NCBI RefSeq assembly: GCF_932276165.1
Contig: NC_063986.1
Location: forward strand, 9,436,501-9,500,500
Length of the DNA: 64,000 nucleotides
Source: Plutella xylostella
Lineage: Eukaryota > Arthropoda > Insecta > Lepidoptera > Plutellidae
Reading direction: 5' to 3'
A program made the position numbers and the translations under genes. Below, one piece after another: positions 49,800 to 58,855 of the stretch (positions are counted from its first letter, which is position 1; every line of letters begins with the position of its first letter). A model generated the notes under the pieces. The model ran no database searches. It saw only the letters and a list, made by a program, of their open reading frames with translations, and was not told the DNA's origin.

Positions 49800-50019
49800 A
49801 ATCTAGTTCTTTTGTAGCCCATTGTACGGGGACAAATATACAGCTACCACCTCGTTTTTGATGGGAGCGTGAATAGGAAGCTACCAGTTTAAATCCATTC
49901 AAGTTACAGTTTGCCTCCGAACCTAATTTTAAGAAAGTTTCAGTCAGACACCTAATTGCAACCAAGCGTAAATTATTGCTTTTATCTAGATTATCCTTAT
50001 AATTAATAAGAAAATTCAA
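49800..50019 (-). pseudogene. Fragment of LINE AP-endonuclease
   Basis: The frame contains CLTETFLKLGSEANCNLNGF and GGSCIFV, the E-containing and GG motifs from the first third of a LINE endonuclease. The GDFN and SDHH motifs are absent because the sequence passes directly into the region before the reverse transcriptase. That leaves an internal deletion and a frame change near 49760-49790. Confidence 0.65.
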
Positions 50020-50213
50020 AAAACAGCCAACCGCCTATTGACATAAACAATTGTTATGACTTTTATGTTTCTTTTCTAATGGTGCCAGGCTCCTGAAAAT
50101 TTTAGTTCCTCAAACATTAATTTCAGGACTTTATAGTTTCACTGTAGGTACATAAATATTCGTTTTTTTTGCAACAGGTTTGATCTTCAGTTATCTTTTT
50201 TGACGTCCTTGTA

Positions 50214-51707
50214 TAAAATTTGCTTCTGAGGAAAACATATTGGTTGATGCCCAATCAGTCACATTCTTCTTTTACATGTACAGATTACCTAATATAAGAG
50301 TAACACATATATCATAGCCAATTGAATAAATAAACAAGAACTTTTAGATGTATTGTACATATAACATAAACATTATATCTCATAGGTATGTCGTACCAAT
50401 GCACTAGTTTCCGAGGTAGGCAAAAATGCCTTTTCTCTACGAAATCGTTTTACTATACATCAAATTCAAACAAAATCATCCACTCTATCATAATAACCTA
50501 AATGATTCACTGATTTACAAGCTTAATCTACCTATAATATTGGTCAATTTTATCTAAATTATTCTCATAATTCTTTATTTTATGAACATTAAATGATTAT
50601 TAATTTGTATTTTATTTATGTCTTAATATATGCGTGGTTTTATTGATGTTTTCCGGGCTCTGTCCGTGCAATGTATAACAGTAGCTACTATCTGTAAGCA
50701 CATCAATCATTTCAAGCCACTCCGGAGGCACTCCAAATTTACTTGACAGTTACATATTGTTACGCAACTACAATTTAATACATTTATTAAATGTAATGTT
50801 TATAAGCATTTCGTTTTAAAATAGAACCAGAAGCATTTGTAAAAATGTTATCTCAATTCATGCTGATGATTTCGGAACGGTACGTTGAGCTAACACAATA
50901 CCAGCTGGGTAGTGTGTCAAACCACGAATCAATATTAATTTGCATCGTCAATAATAAGCAGTTTGTCCTCTGGCTAAGAGTTTAATAAGATTTAGTGAAC
51001 AAGTGTCAAAGTTTACCAAACGGTTTCTCCTGTGTCCAATTACAGTTAGCACTATCCTTCTCTCGATTCGCTTATTAATTTAGCAAGGTCGATGCCTCTT
51101 CAACCATAACTTCTTTAAATACTTGCGATTAGTGCCACTAACGACCCATAAATTATCAAGCCAATTTTTATTTTATCTCCCATTAATATGATCTGTGTAA
51201 CTGTACTATTTGTGAGTTGATGCAACACAATAATTCACACAATGACTGTGAACGAAATACCTCCATTTTTAATTAGCCATCTCTCGGTGGGTCTGCAGGA
51301 ATTTTTCCGAATTTTATTAATTAGTTGGTTCCATAAAAACAATTTTATATTTCCTCCATTAAAAGTTTCATTGGTCGGTCCCGTTAGAACCTTAAGCAGC
51401 GTCATTGTATCTTAAGGTAGGCTTTTAAGGGGTATAGCTCTAAGTAGTTGTGCTACAATGTTCTGGAGTGCAGTAGTCATAATAAATGTGCAAGATAACA
51501 GACGGTCAGAGGGCCTCTTTATTTAGGGGCCCTCTTGTTGTTTGTCTCGGTGGCTTTATGTGCCAGATAAACCCGATGACCGCTACATATCAATTTAGTT
51601 CGTGTTGCAAACTTGCGTCGTACTTTTCACTTCATTCTTCAACGTACAGTAAAACCACGTATCATGGATGCATATGTACATTATGTACAACGAGAGCACA
51701 ATAATTC
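50214..51707. other. AT-rich non-coding stretch
   Basis: No gene was identified. A 45-codon frame on the minus strand (50612-50749, containing SKFGVPPEWLEMIDVL) has protein-like composition but no known domain and no supporting splice sites or neighbours. Confidence 0.45.
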
Positions 51708-52007
51708 GACGACCGAATGGCGTAGTGGTTAGTGACCTGACGACCGAATGGCGTAGTGGTTAGTGACCCTGACTACTGAGCCGAAGGTCCCGGGTTCGAT
51801 TCCCGGCTGGGGCAGATATTTGTTTAAAGACAGATATTTGTACTCGGGTCTTGGGTGTTGATATTTATATTTAGTATCTATCTATCTATGTATTTGTGTA
51901 GATATATCAGCTGTCCGACACCCATAACACAGGTTCTGCCTAGCTTGGGGTCGGATGGCCGTGTGTGAGATGTCCCCACATATTTATTTATATTTATTTA
52001 TTTATTT
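51708..52007 (+). mobile_element. tRNA-derived SINE, copy 2, head partly duplicated
   Basis: The same SINE as 25324-25594, with only a few base differences. The first 31 bases (GACGACCGAATGGCGTAGTG...) occur twice in tandem, at 51708-51738 and from 51739. The B box GGTTCGATTCCC follows once. The tail is TTTA/ATTT-type rather than poly(A). Confidence 0.85.
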
Positions 52008-52107
52008 AATAATATAAAAGCTGTGAAATTATATATATACATGTTTGATTACGATACATGTTTGTAAAAACGTTTGGTAGTTACATTGTTTGCCGTGCTA
52101 AAGATGC

Positions 52108-52292
52108 TGTAAACTACGGTGCGTAGGCTATAGGGAAACCCAGGATTTGTAAACAAATAAAAACGTATATTTTCGGAGCTAGGCTATTTACAACACAAAA
52201 CAAACCAAAAAGCAACTCTTGACAGTCAAAAAAAATAAAGAAGAATATATACAAAAGGAGGTCGTAATTATTATGAGATCCTGTCGGTAACA
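52108..52292 (-). repeat. 3' LTR of the large BEL/Pao element
   Basis: On the minus strand it runs TGTTACCGACAGG...GTAGTTTACA, 185 bp, TG...CA ends. It lies downstream of the pol stop at 52311. Confidence 0.88.
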
Positions 52293-52303
52293 TTCTCCAC
52301 CCC
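52293..52303 (-). other. Polypurine tract
   Basis: GGGGTGGAGAA on the minus strand sits directly before the 3' LTR, in the plus-strand primer position. A second copy lies at 58225-58235, outside the 5' LTR. Confidence 0.7.
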
Positions 52304-52310
52304 AGTGCTG

Positions 52311-55300
52311 CTAGCAGCACTCCACTTCCATGGGGATTCGGGCGACGTGTGCTGCCGATCTTGTGAATACTCCGGACTTCGTACTTATTTTAACCATTCT
52401 GGTCCGGCCATCCCTCCCCGGGCATACCTCGTTGACCAGGCCCTTTACCCAGAGGTTTCTTGGCCCATCCGGGTCTACAACGTACACAAGGTCTCCCACT
52501 TGCAAGGGTCTCGCTTCTTTGGCCCACTTCTTTCTGGGTATCATTTCTGGCAGCACTTCCCTGACCCACCTTTTCCAGAACATGTCTGTTAATCGCTGTG
52601 CGATTCGCCACTGCTTCCTTAGGTGCAGGTCCGAGTCATCAAAAACTCCCATCTGTGGCAAATTCGATGATGAACCAATGAGGAAATGATTTGGAGTCAG
52701 GGCTTCTATACTTCCGGCTTCCACTGAGACATGTGTTAGCGGGCGGCTGTTCACTATGTTCTCAACCTCAGCTAACAGGGTTGACAATGTCTCGTCTCTC
52801 GGTGCACGTTCTTTGAGCACGACCTTCAGTGAAGTCTTTACTGATCGGATCAGCCGCTCCCAGGCTCCACCCCAATGAGGACTGACGGGTGGTATAAATG
52901 TCCATTTAGTACCGTGGTTCATGGCTTCATCTGTAAGAGCTCGTTGGTCTAACTCAGCTATTGCCTTCTTCATCTCAACGTCAGCTCCTCTCATGTTCGT
53001 GCCGTTATCAGAGAACAGCTGGGTTGCCCATCCTCGCCGCGAAGCCTTCCGACGGATTGCCATGATGAGGGAATCGGAAGTAAGTGAGGGCACTGTCTCA
53101 ATGTGTATCGCCCTTGTAGTGAGACAAGTGAAGAGAACTCCATATCGCTTTTCACGGCGCCTTCCGACTGTCACTTCCAATGGGCCAAATAAATCTAGGC
53201 CGCAGAAGGAGAATGGGCGCTGATGATGAGCCATTCTGGCAGCAGGTAAGTCACCAATTCTAGGTATTTCCGGTTGACATTTTCTTAATTTGCACAACAT
53301 ACATTTTGATACGACATTTTTAACTGTTGGTCGCAATCTAGTAATCCAGTACCTTTGTTTCAGCTCATTGACTACCGTCTCTTGGTTTCCATGCGCGGCA
53401 GCTACGTGGTAATGCCTGACAATCAATCGTGCGATGTAATTTCGTCCGTCTAGTATCGCAGGTCTTTTTGTTTCAGGTGCCACATCTGGAGCAGCGTCGA
53501 TCCGGCCACCAGCGCGCAGGACTCCGTGTTCATCCAGGTACGGCGATAATGTTAGCAGTTTACTACAGGTAGGTAAAGCTTTAGAATTTTCCAGTAGACT
53601 TATTTCTGATCCAAAAGACTGCAATTGTGACTGCCTTAACAGTAATCGCTCAGCTCTATCCAGTCTGCAGTCATTAGGATTGTAAGTATATTTTCTATCT
53701 TTGAATTTCTTTTGCAGAGCCATTATTCCTTTGTCTAAAAATGTCAGGACCCGGTAGGTAGACTTTAGGAGGCGGAGCCACGAAGAAAATCCGGTAGCGT
53801 CGGGTACAGGTAATATTGTCTGTTCAGTTTGTACGACCGTGACACATTCTAATCGCTGATTATTTATTTCAGGATCAATGACATCTTGCGGCCAATCAGC
53901 TTCATTACCTTTTAAGAAAGTAGGTCCATTCAACCACTCTTGCTGTAGCACTTTGCAATCATAGCTTTCTCTGGTAGCCACATCTGCGACATTCATCTTA
54001 GTAGGTATGTATCGCCATTCATTTATTTGCGTCAGTTCATCAATCTCACCCAGTCTGTTTGCCACGTACGTTTTGTAATTGCGTGCGTCATTTCTTATCC
54101 AGTGTAGCACTGTAGTCGAGTCGCTCCAGAAGAATCTTTGCTTTGCTGTTATATCGTGTTCTTTTTCTACCGTGGCAGCGAGTCGTGAAGCCAGCACTGC
54201 GGCCTGTAGTTCTAAGCGTGGCACCGTTGTCGTTTTATTTCCAGCCACTCGACTTTTACTTGCTATAAAGGCTATTTGCGCTCCTTGACTATCGTCTGTC
54301 CAGCGCCAGTAAGCTACAGCGCAAAACGCTTTCGTTGAAGCATCACAAAACATATGCAACTGGAGGTTCTTATAGTGGTTAGCAGTATCAAATGATCTTC
54401 TTTCATTATCTCTCAGAGGCTTGCGTAGTGGCGTGGCATCCTGTGAGGCGCTGCCTGCGTGCGAGGAGGGCGGTTGATTACCCATATCACTCTCTGTCTC
54501 GCTTACACTTGAGTCTCTTGACGTTGCAGCTGGATAGTGCCTCGGTATGCGTAGGTTACCCAATGTAGGTATTAGACCAATCCACTTTTGCCATCTAGAG
54601 TAGATTCCGTCTGGTACTTGATCATCCCAGTTAATATTGTTTAATCGCCACGTTTCTTGTAATATTATTTTTCCATTAATCGTGAAAGGCGAGAGAAATC
54701 CATGAACATCGAATATGGACATCACAACTCTTAACATTTCTCGTTTAGTCGGTCTTTGTTTTCCGTTGATTATGTTTTCAGGTATTTTTTTGAATGAGAT
54801 ATCGAATCCAAGAGTGTCATCTTTTGTATACCATATCAATCCAAGCGTTCGTTCACCGTCATATTGCTGCCCCATTTTGAACTTTACAGCTGTTTCACAC
54901 AGGGCCTCTTTTGGCACGCTACTCAGTACGCGCTCGCTATTGCTGTTCCAGTTGCGTATTTCAAAGCTACCTTGTGAGTGTATGTAGGTGACTTGTTTGA
55001 TAAGCGTGATTGCAGTAGCCTCGTCCGGCACGCTGTGGATGTAGTCGTCCATGTAGTGTTGGTAGCACACGGCAGCGGCGGCGGCTGGCATGCTGGATTC
55101 GAAGCGCCGAGCATTCTTGTTCTTTATGAATTGTGCAATGAATGGGGAACAATTGGCACCAAATATAAGCGATGACATGACATAAGTCTTCACGGGATTT
55201 TCATTATCTGCGCTCAGCTTTTGTGATAAGTTTTTTGCTTTACCGTCAGGGATGTCTCTAAAAACAAAGCGCAAGGCATCTCTATCTTCTTCTTGAATCT

Positions 55301-55757
55301 TTACTCTCAAAAACATATCTTTGATGTCACCTGTTACGGCTATTTTATTCTCTCTGAACCGCAACAGTATACCAAACAGTGACATGAGCAGATCCGGTCC
55401 TTTCAGCAAGTAATCATTCAGCGACGACCCTGACGACTGTGCTGCAGCATCGAACACCAGTCGTAGTTTCTTTTTGTTCGGGTTGTCGACGCCAAAATGT
55501 GGCAAGTACGATGTTCTAGGTCCGACTTTACATTCTTTAAGCTCTTCGGCAAAATCGTTCGACAACAAATGCTGAATGCGTTCCTTGTATCTGGCGGCAT
55601 ATTCTTCATTAAGATTCATTTTCTTCTCTACCCCTTTTAGTCTTGCTATAGCATTTGGGTAGGAGTCAGGCATTACACTTTCTTTATCCTTCCAGGGTAA
55701 GCCGACATGCCATTGGCCGTTCACAAGCCTGGACGTCTGTTCTAGGTGCTCCCAGGC
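52311..55757 (-). CDS. pol: BEL/Pao Pol: reverse transcriptase, RNase H, integrase
   Basis: This part copies the element RNA and integrates the DNA. The frame has no ATG at its head. It begins right after the TGA that ends gag-protease, in the same frame. Residues below count from the GTG codon at 55722-55724. Reverse transcriptase: YLPHFGV (73-79), D133 (TGDIKDMF), Y224-M-D226-D227. RNase H: D461 (FCDAS), E505, D535 (WSDST), D581. Integrase zinc domain about 770-811 with C808 and C811. Integrase core: D844 (GLDLFGP), D906 (SDNGTN), E956 (GGAWERL). A basic C-terminal domain with KKWAKEARPLQVGDLV ends at 1137. All catalytic residues are present and the frame is unbroken. Expression depends on reading through or repairing the upstream TGA. 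Confidence 0.9.
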   Translation of the reverse strand, partial: AWEHLEQTSRLVNGQWHVGLPWKDKESVMPDSYPNAIARLKGVEKKMNLNEEYAARYKERIQHLLSNDFAEELKECKVGPRTSYLPHFGVDNPNKKKLRLVFDAAAQSSGSSLNDYLLKGPDLLMSLFGILLRFRENKIAVTGDIKDMFLRVKIQEEDRDALRFVFRDIPDGKAKNLSQKLSADNENPVKTYVMSSLIFGANCSPFIAQFIKNKNARRFESSMPAAAAAVCYQHYMDDYIHSVPDEATAITLIKQVTYIHSQGSFEIRNWNSNSERVLSSVPKEALCETAVKFKMGQQYDGERTLGLIWYTKDDTLGFDISFKKIPENIINGKQRPTKREMLRVVMSIFDVHGFLSPFTINGKIILQETWRLNNINWDDQVPDGIYSRWQKWIGLIPTLGNLRIPRHYPAATSRDSSVSETESDMGNQPPSSHAGSASQDATPLRKPLRDNERRSFDTANHYKNLQLHMFCDASTKAFCAVAYWRWTDDSQGAQIAFIASKSRVAGNKTTTVPRLELQAAVLASRLAATVEKEHDITAKQRFFWSDSTTVLHWIRNDARNYKTYVANRLGEIDELTQINEWRYIPTKMNVADVATRESYDCKVLQQEWLNGPTFLKGNEADWPQDVIDPEINNQRLECVTVVQTEQTILPVPDATGFSSWLRLLKSTYRVLTFLDKGIMALQKKFKDRKYTYNPNDCRLDRAERLLLRQSQLQSFGSEISLLENSKALPTCSKLLTLSPYLDEHGVLRAGGRIDAAPDVAPETKRPAILDGRNYIARLIVRHYHVAAAHGNQETVVNELKQRYWITRLRPTVKNVVSKCMLCKLRKCQPEIPRIGDLPAARMAHHQRPFSFCGLDLFGPLEVTVGRRREKRYGVLFTCLTTRAIHIETVPSLTSDSLIMAIRRKASRRGWATQLFSDNGTNMRGADVEMKKAIAELDQRALTDEAMNHGTKWTFIPPVSPHWGGAWERLIRSVKTSLKVVLKERAPRDETLSTLLAEVENIVNSRPLTHVSVEAGSIEALTPNHFLIGSSSNLPQMGVFDDSDLHLRKQWRIAQRLTDMFWKRWVREVLPEMIPRKKWAKEARPLQVGDLVYVVDPDGPRNLWVKGLVNEVCPGRDGRTRMVKISTKSGVFTRSAAHVARIPMEVECC

Positions 55758-58001
55758 TCACTCGTCTTGCTTGTTCTGCCGAGGCTTGGAGGCAGCAGAC
55801 ACACCCATCGACTCTATCTCAAAGGAGCGGCGTACGAATTCGTGAAGGTTCTCATTGCGTGTATCTGATGCATCAACATCGGTTATGAAGAGCGTGGCGT
55901 GCGAGGCGGGCGGCGGCGCGGGCGGGGAGCGTGCGGCCACGACGAGGCCGTGCACGGCCCAGCCCAGCGGCGTGCGCGTGGCGCAGGGCTCCCGCTGGCT
56001 GCCGCTCCTCACTTCCAGTGGAAGCAGTAGGTGGAAATTGTCTTGGCCTATCAGTACTTCCGGTTTTTTATCACTAGTACACAGTTCACCTTTCAGTTCA
56101 CTTAAGTACTTATAGTTCTCACAGTTTACTACGCTCAAGTTCTGTTCGGGTAAGTTTAGTTCTTTAACACTTCGCGCACTAACTTTGAAAACTTTTCCGT
56201 GTTTATTCGATAGTTCAAAGTCTAGTATCTCCGTATCACACACTAGGTCGGTGTTGTCCCAGGCCCCGCGCACCCGCAGCGCGTGCGGGCGGCCGCGCAG
56301 CCCGGCGCGCTCCGCCAGCGCGGCGCTGACGAGCGACACCGTGGAGCCGTCGTCCAGCAGCGCGGTGGCATTGATCACACCGTTCGGTCCGTGAATGTTT
56401 ATGTTTACAACTTTTAGCAACACTGAACACCTATTAGAGTTTATGTGCGTTACAGTTTCAGGGCTTTCACTTTCAGTGTCTGCATTTTCAGTCTGTGTAA
56501 CTTGCACAGCGACGACATCGTTCTGGCGCGGACTAGGCACGTAGTGTAATAGACGGTGGTGGGCTTCACCGCAAGAGTCGACGTCACAAGCGGCGGCGGG
56601 ACACGTCTGTCGGTCGTGCTGCGCTGTCAAACACTTAAAGCAAAGTCCAATACGTTTCACAAATGCCCAGCGGTATTTTCTTAAAGATCGTTTAAACTTT
56701 TTGCAATCTGTCAGTATGTGTTTGGACACGCGACAAAATTGGCACTTTTCATCTAGTCTGTCTTTATACTGTGCACTTTGTACCAAAACAGTTTGTGGTT
56801 GGTTGAAGTTACTGTTCTCTTTATGTATACGTTTGGTATCACGAACGTTCATCAAACTGGCACCACATGTAGAAATTTTGACTGCTTCTTCGTTTAAAAA
56901 GTCTGATATTATGTCCAATCGTGATTTGCATCCCTTTGTGATGAGCGGGTAACTGTAGTCAGCCCATTTCGACACTAGTACTGTAGGCAACTTGGAGAGC
57001 ACTATGTTGACTACGCTGACTCCCTCCAGGTACTCATCGCGACGCAGCGCGCGCACGGCGGCCACGTAGTTCTTCACTTTTATGGAAAATGGTACAATAT
57101 CTTTCTGGTATTCCGGTGAAACTGAGTTTAATTTTTTGATCTCCGTCATGATTTTTGATAAGATCACGTCTGCGTTTCCAAACTGTAGTTCAAGCGTGGC
57201 CATCACGTCGCGCGGCGCGGCGGCGGTCATGAGCAGGGCGGCCACGGTCTCTCGCGCGGGGCCACGTAAACATCTCCTTAGTCGCCAGACGTTCTCTCTG
57301 TCACTGAAATTGCACAGTGAAGTGGATTCTTCGTAAGCTTGTTTGAATGCTAGCCATTCCGTTGGATCACCATAGAACGGTGGCAGCTCTTTCGGTGTGC
57401 TAATCCGACTCAATAGGTTGTTGTTGGTGTTGTTGTTGCTTGCAACCGTGGTTGTTATTAGTTCCTTCATGGCAGCGACAAGTTGCATGATAGCCCCATC
57501 CGTGCCGGCTTCACCCGGCGGCGGAGCGGCGGCGGCGAGCTGCTGAACCGGGCCAACAGTGCCGATCTCCATCGGCGGCAGCATGGGTCCCGCGGTACCT
57601 TCAGTGCAGGCCCCGTACTTTCCCAGTTCTTGCTCGTTGTGCTCGAGCCACCTCTCTACGTACTGGCTATCACTAGTGTGCTCACTCTGTGCTGATCGTG
57701 AACTGCGGCTGCGTTTGCGTTTCAGTGAGGCTAGCTCTCTGTCTAAGAGTTCCAATCGTATCCTGGCCTTTTCCCTTGCTATTTCGTCTTCTCGCCGTGA
57801 TATGGCTGTAGATGAGGATTTTTTCGACATTCTTGACGTCGTTAATTTTCCTTCATTTTCTGACGGCAGTTTATTAACCTTTAGCTTGTGAGTAAGGCCA
57901 CTGGTAGAAGGTATTTCCACTGTACCGACCAGAGTATGTGGTGTAGAGTCGGCATCAGCGTCCTCCATCTCTCTTCGGACTGTGCTACGCGTTTTAACCA
58001 T
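55758..58001 (-). CDS. gag: BEL/Pao Gag and aspartic protease
   Basis: 747 residues from ATG 58001. Residues 65-100 are charged, likely coiled coil followed by an Arg/Ser-rich stretch. The capsid motif LPPFYGDPTEWLAFKQAYEE is at 206-225. Zinc knuckles: C420-C423-H428-C433 and C454-C457-H462-C467. The aspartic protease begins near 545 with ALLDDGST (D550/D551). Downstream come IGQDNFHLLL (651 on) and TPLGWAVHG (677 on), typical of BEL/Pao proteases. The frame ends at TGA (55758-55760), and pol continues in the same frame with no gap. A single long polyprotein is the norm in this family. The TGA is therefore either a recent nonsense change in a CpG context or a site of translational readthrough. 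Confidence 0.9.
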   Translation of the reverse strand: MVKTRSTVRREMEDADADSTPHTLVGTVEIPSTSGLTHKLKVNKLPSENEGKLTTSRMSKKSSSTAISRREDEIAREKARIRLELLDRELASLKRKRSRSSRSAQSEHTSDSQYVERWLEHNEQELGKYGACTEGTAGPMLPPMEIGTVGPVQQLAAAAPPPGEAGTDGAIMQLVAAMKELITTTVASNNNTNNNLLSRISTPKELPPFYGDPTEWLAFKQAYEESTSLCNFSDRENVWRLRRCLRGPARETVAALLMTAAAPRDVMATLELQFGNADVILSKIMTEIKKLNSVSPEYQKDIVPFSIKVKNYVAAVRALRRDEYLEGVSVVNIVLSKLPTVLVSKWADYSYPLITKGCKSRLDIISDFLNEEAVKISTCGASLMNVRDTKRIHKENSNFNQPQTVLVQSAQYKDRLDEKCQFCRVSKHILTDCKKFKRSLRKYRWAFVKRIGLCFKCLTAQHDRQTCPAAACDVDSCGEAHHRLLHYVPSPRQNDVVAVQVTQTENADTESESPETVTHINSNRCSVLLKVVNINIHGPNGVINATALLDDGSTVSLVSAALAERAGLRGRPHALRVRGAWDNTDLVCDTEILDFELSNKHGKVFKVSARSVKELNLPEQNLSVVNCENYKYLSELKGELCTSDKKPEVLIGQDNFHLLLPLEVRSGSQREPCATRTPLGWAVHGLVVAARSPPAPPPASHATLFITDVDASDTRNENLHEFVRRSFEIESMGVSAASKPRQNKQDE

Positions 58002-58026
58002 TCCCCGGCGGGGCGCACTGATTTTT

Positions 58027-58038
58027 CTCGAAGGACCA
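58027..58038 (-). other. Primer-binding site, tRNA-Tyr type
   Basis: Two bases after the LTR the minus strand reads TGGTCCTTCGAG, matching the first 12 bases of the primer site in the other BEL/Pao element and complementary to the tRNA-Tyr 3' end as I recall it. Confidence 0.65.
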
Positions 58039-58040
58039 CT

Positions 58041-58224
58041 TGTAAACTACGGTGCGTAGGCTATAGGGAAACCCAGGATTTGTGAACAAATAAAATCGTG
58101 TATTTTCGGAGCTAGGCTATTTACAACACAAAACAAACCAAAAAGCAACTCTTGACAGTCAAAAAAATAAAGAAGAATATATACAAAAGGAGGCCGTAAT
58201 TATTATGAGATCCTGTCGGTAACA
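58041..58224 (-). repeat. 5' (inner) LTR of the large BEL/Pao element
   Basis: 184 bp, about 98% identical to the 3' LTR by eye. On its far side it is followed not by host DNA but by a copy of the pol/polypurine junction. Confidence 0.88.
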
Positions 58225-58307
58225 TTCTCCACCCCAGTGCTGCTAGCAGCACTCCATTTCCATGGGGGTTCAGGTTACCGAGTTGGTATGAGATCCTGTC
58301 GGTAACA
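58225..58307 (-). repeat. Remnant of a deleted upstream BEL/Pao unit
   Basis: 58225-58271 repeats the pol C-terminus plus polypurine tract seen at 52293-52339. After about 15 unrelated bases, 58287-58307 repeats the LTR start. GATGC, the target duplication, follows. The sequence is what remains after loss of most of one LTR and one internal region. Confidence 0.75.
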
Positions 58308-58812
58308 GATGCTTTTCTAAATTTGAAAATTTCTCTTAAACCTGTAGTATTTAGAATAACAGGTAATGTTGATAACATTTAATTTGTACCTAAGATCGGT
58401 ACAGGTGCGGATTTTTATGTGTATTGGTAGGATGTATGTGTTGAAAACATGAATCATGCTCGTTAATCGATATTCGACTCCAACTTAATTGGAAGGCGAG
58501 GTATGTACCTGGTTACTTTAATTAGTTAATATTATCCACAACAGCAACAAAAAACAAAGACGTTGATACGCTTTGATGCCTTACTGTTTAATTACAATGA
58601 ATCTCTTAATACAGACATAATATTAACAGTGGATACTTTTTATGACAATGAACGACTCTGGCATACAAAACTCGTTTTATTCACACGTTAAGGTATACCC
58701 ACAATGTCGCAGAATCTAGGCAAAACATCAATAAGAAACAATTATCTGTCAGAGTGACACTAATGAATGTAATGGAAGATCCGTCGACGTATCAGCAATG
58801 CACGCTACCGCC

Positions 58813-58813
<1 letters not shown>

Positions 58814-58854
<41 letters not shown>
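58814..58854. repeat. (GCC)n microsatellite
   Basis: An uninterrupted run of about 13-14 trinucleotide units in a GC-rich pocket. It is probably polymorphic in length. Confidence 0.85.

Positions 58855-58855
<1 letters not shown>

Larger units (their letters stand above)
47894..50035 (-). mobile_element. CR1/jockey-like LINE, internally deleted
   Basis: Minus-strand order: partial endonuclease, intact reverse transcriptase, 3' UTR, and a tail of GATTT repeats (47894-47920) preceded by AATAAATGATTTT. The N-terminal endonuclease piece (about 49800-50019) joins the pre-reverse-transcriptase region with most of the endonuclease missing. The 5' end is truncated, with no ORF1. It is inserted in the 5' leader of the DDE transposon at 47068-50213. 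Confidence 0.75.
47068..50213 (-). mobile_element. Decayed DDE transposon split by a LINE
   Basis: Inverted repeats bound the segment. TACAGTGAAACTATTAAGTC (47113 on) matches the inverse of 50117-50146 in 29 of 30 bases. Further out, TATAAAAAGGACATCA (left) corresponds to TATACAAGGACGTCA (right, inverse). The N-terminal exons of a transposase lie inside on the minus strand, and the catalytic part is gone. A LINE (47894 to about 50035) sits just upstream of the transposase start codon. The outermost bases are fixed only to within a few nucleotides. A TA target is likely. Confidence 0.65.
52108..58307 (-). mobile_element. BEL/Pao LTR retrotransposon, near-complete, with tandem remnant
   Basis: LTRs of 185 bp (52108-52292) and 184 bp (58041-58224) differ at about 4 bases and one indel. 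Between them lie gag-protease and pol. Outside the inner 5' LTR there is an extra 83 bp: the last coding bases of pol, a polypurine tract and the first 21 bases of another LTR (58287-58307). The 5-bp duplication GATGC flanks this outer boundary (52103-52107 and 58308-58312), not the inner LTR. The insertion was therefore originally longer, probably a three-LTR tandem that lost its first unit. Confidence 0.88.

Noticed and set aside
52330..53223. Plus-strand frames over the BEL/Pao pol gene
   Set aside because: They are antisense shadows of the pol reading frame, whose catalytic motifs are unambiguous.
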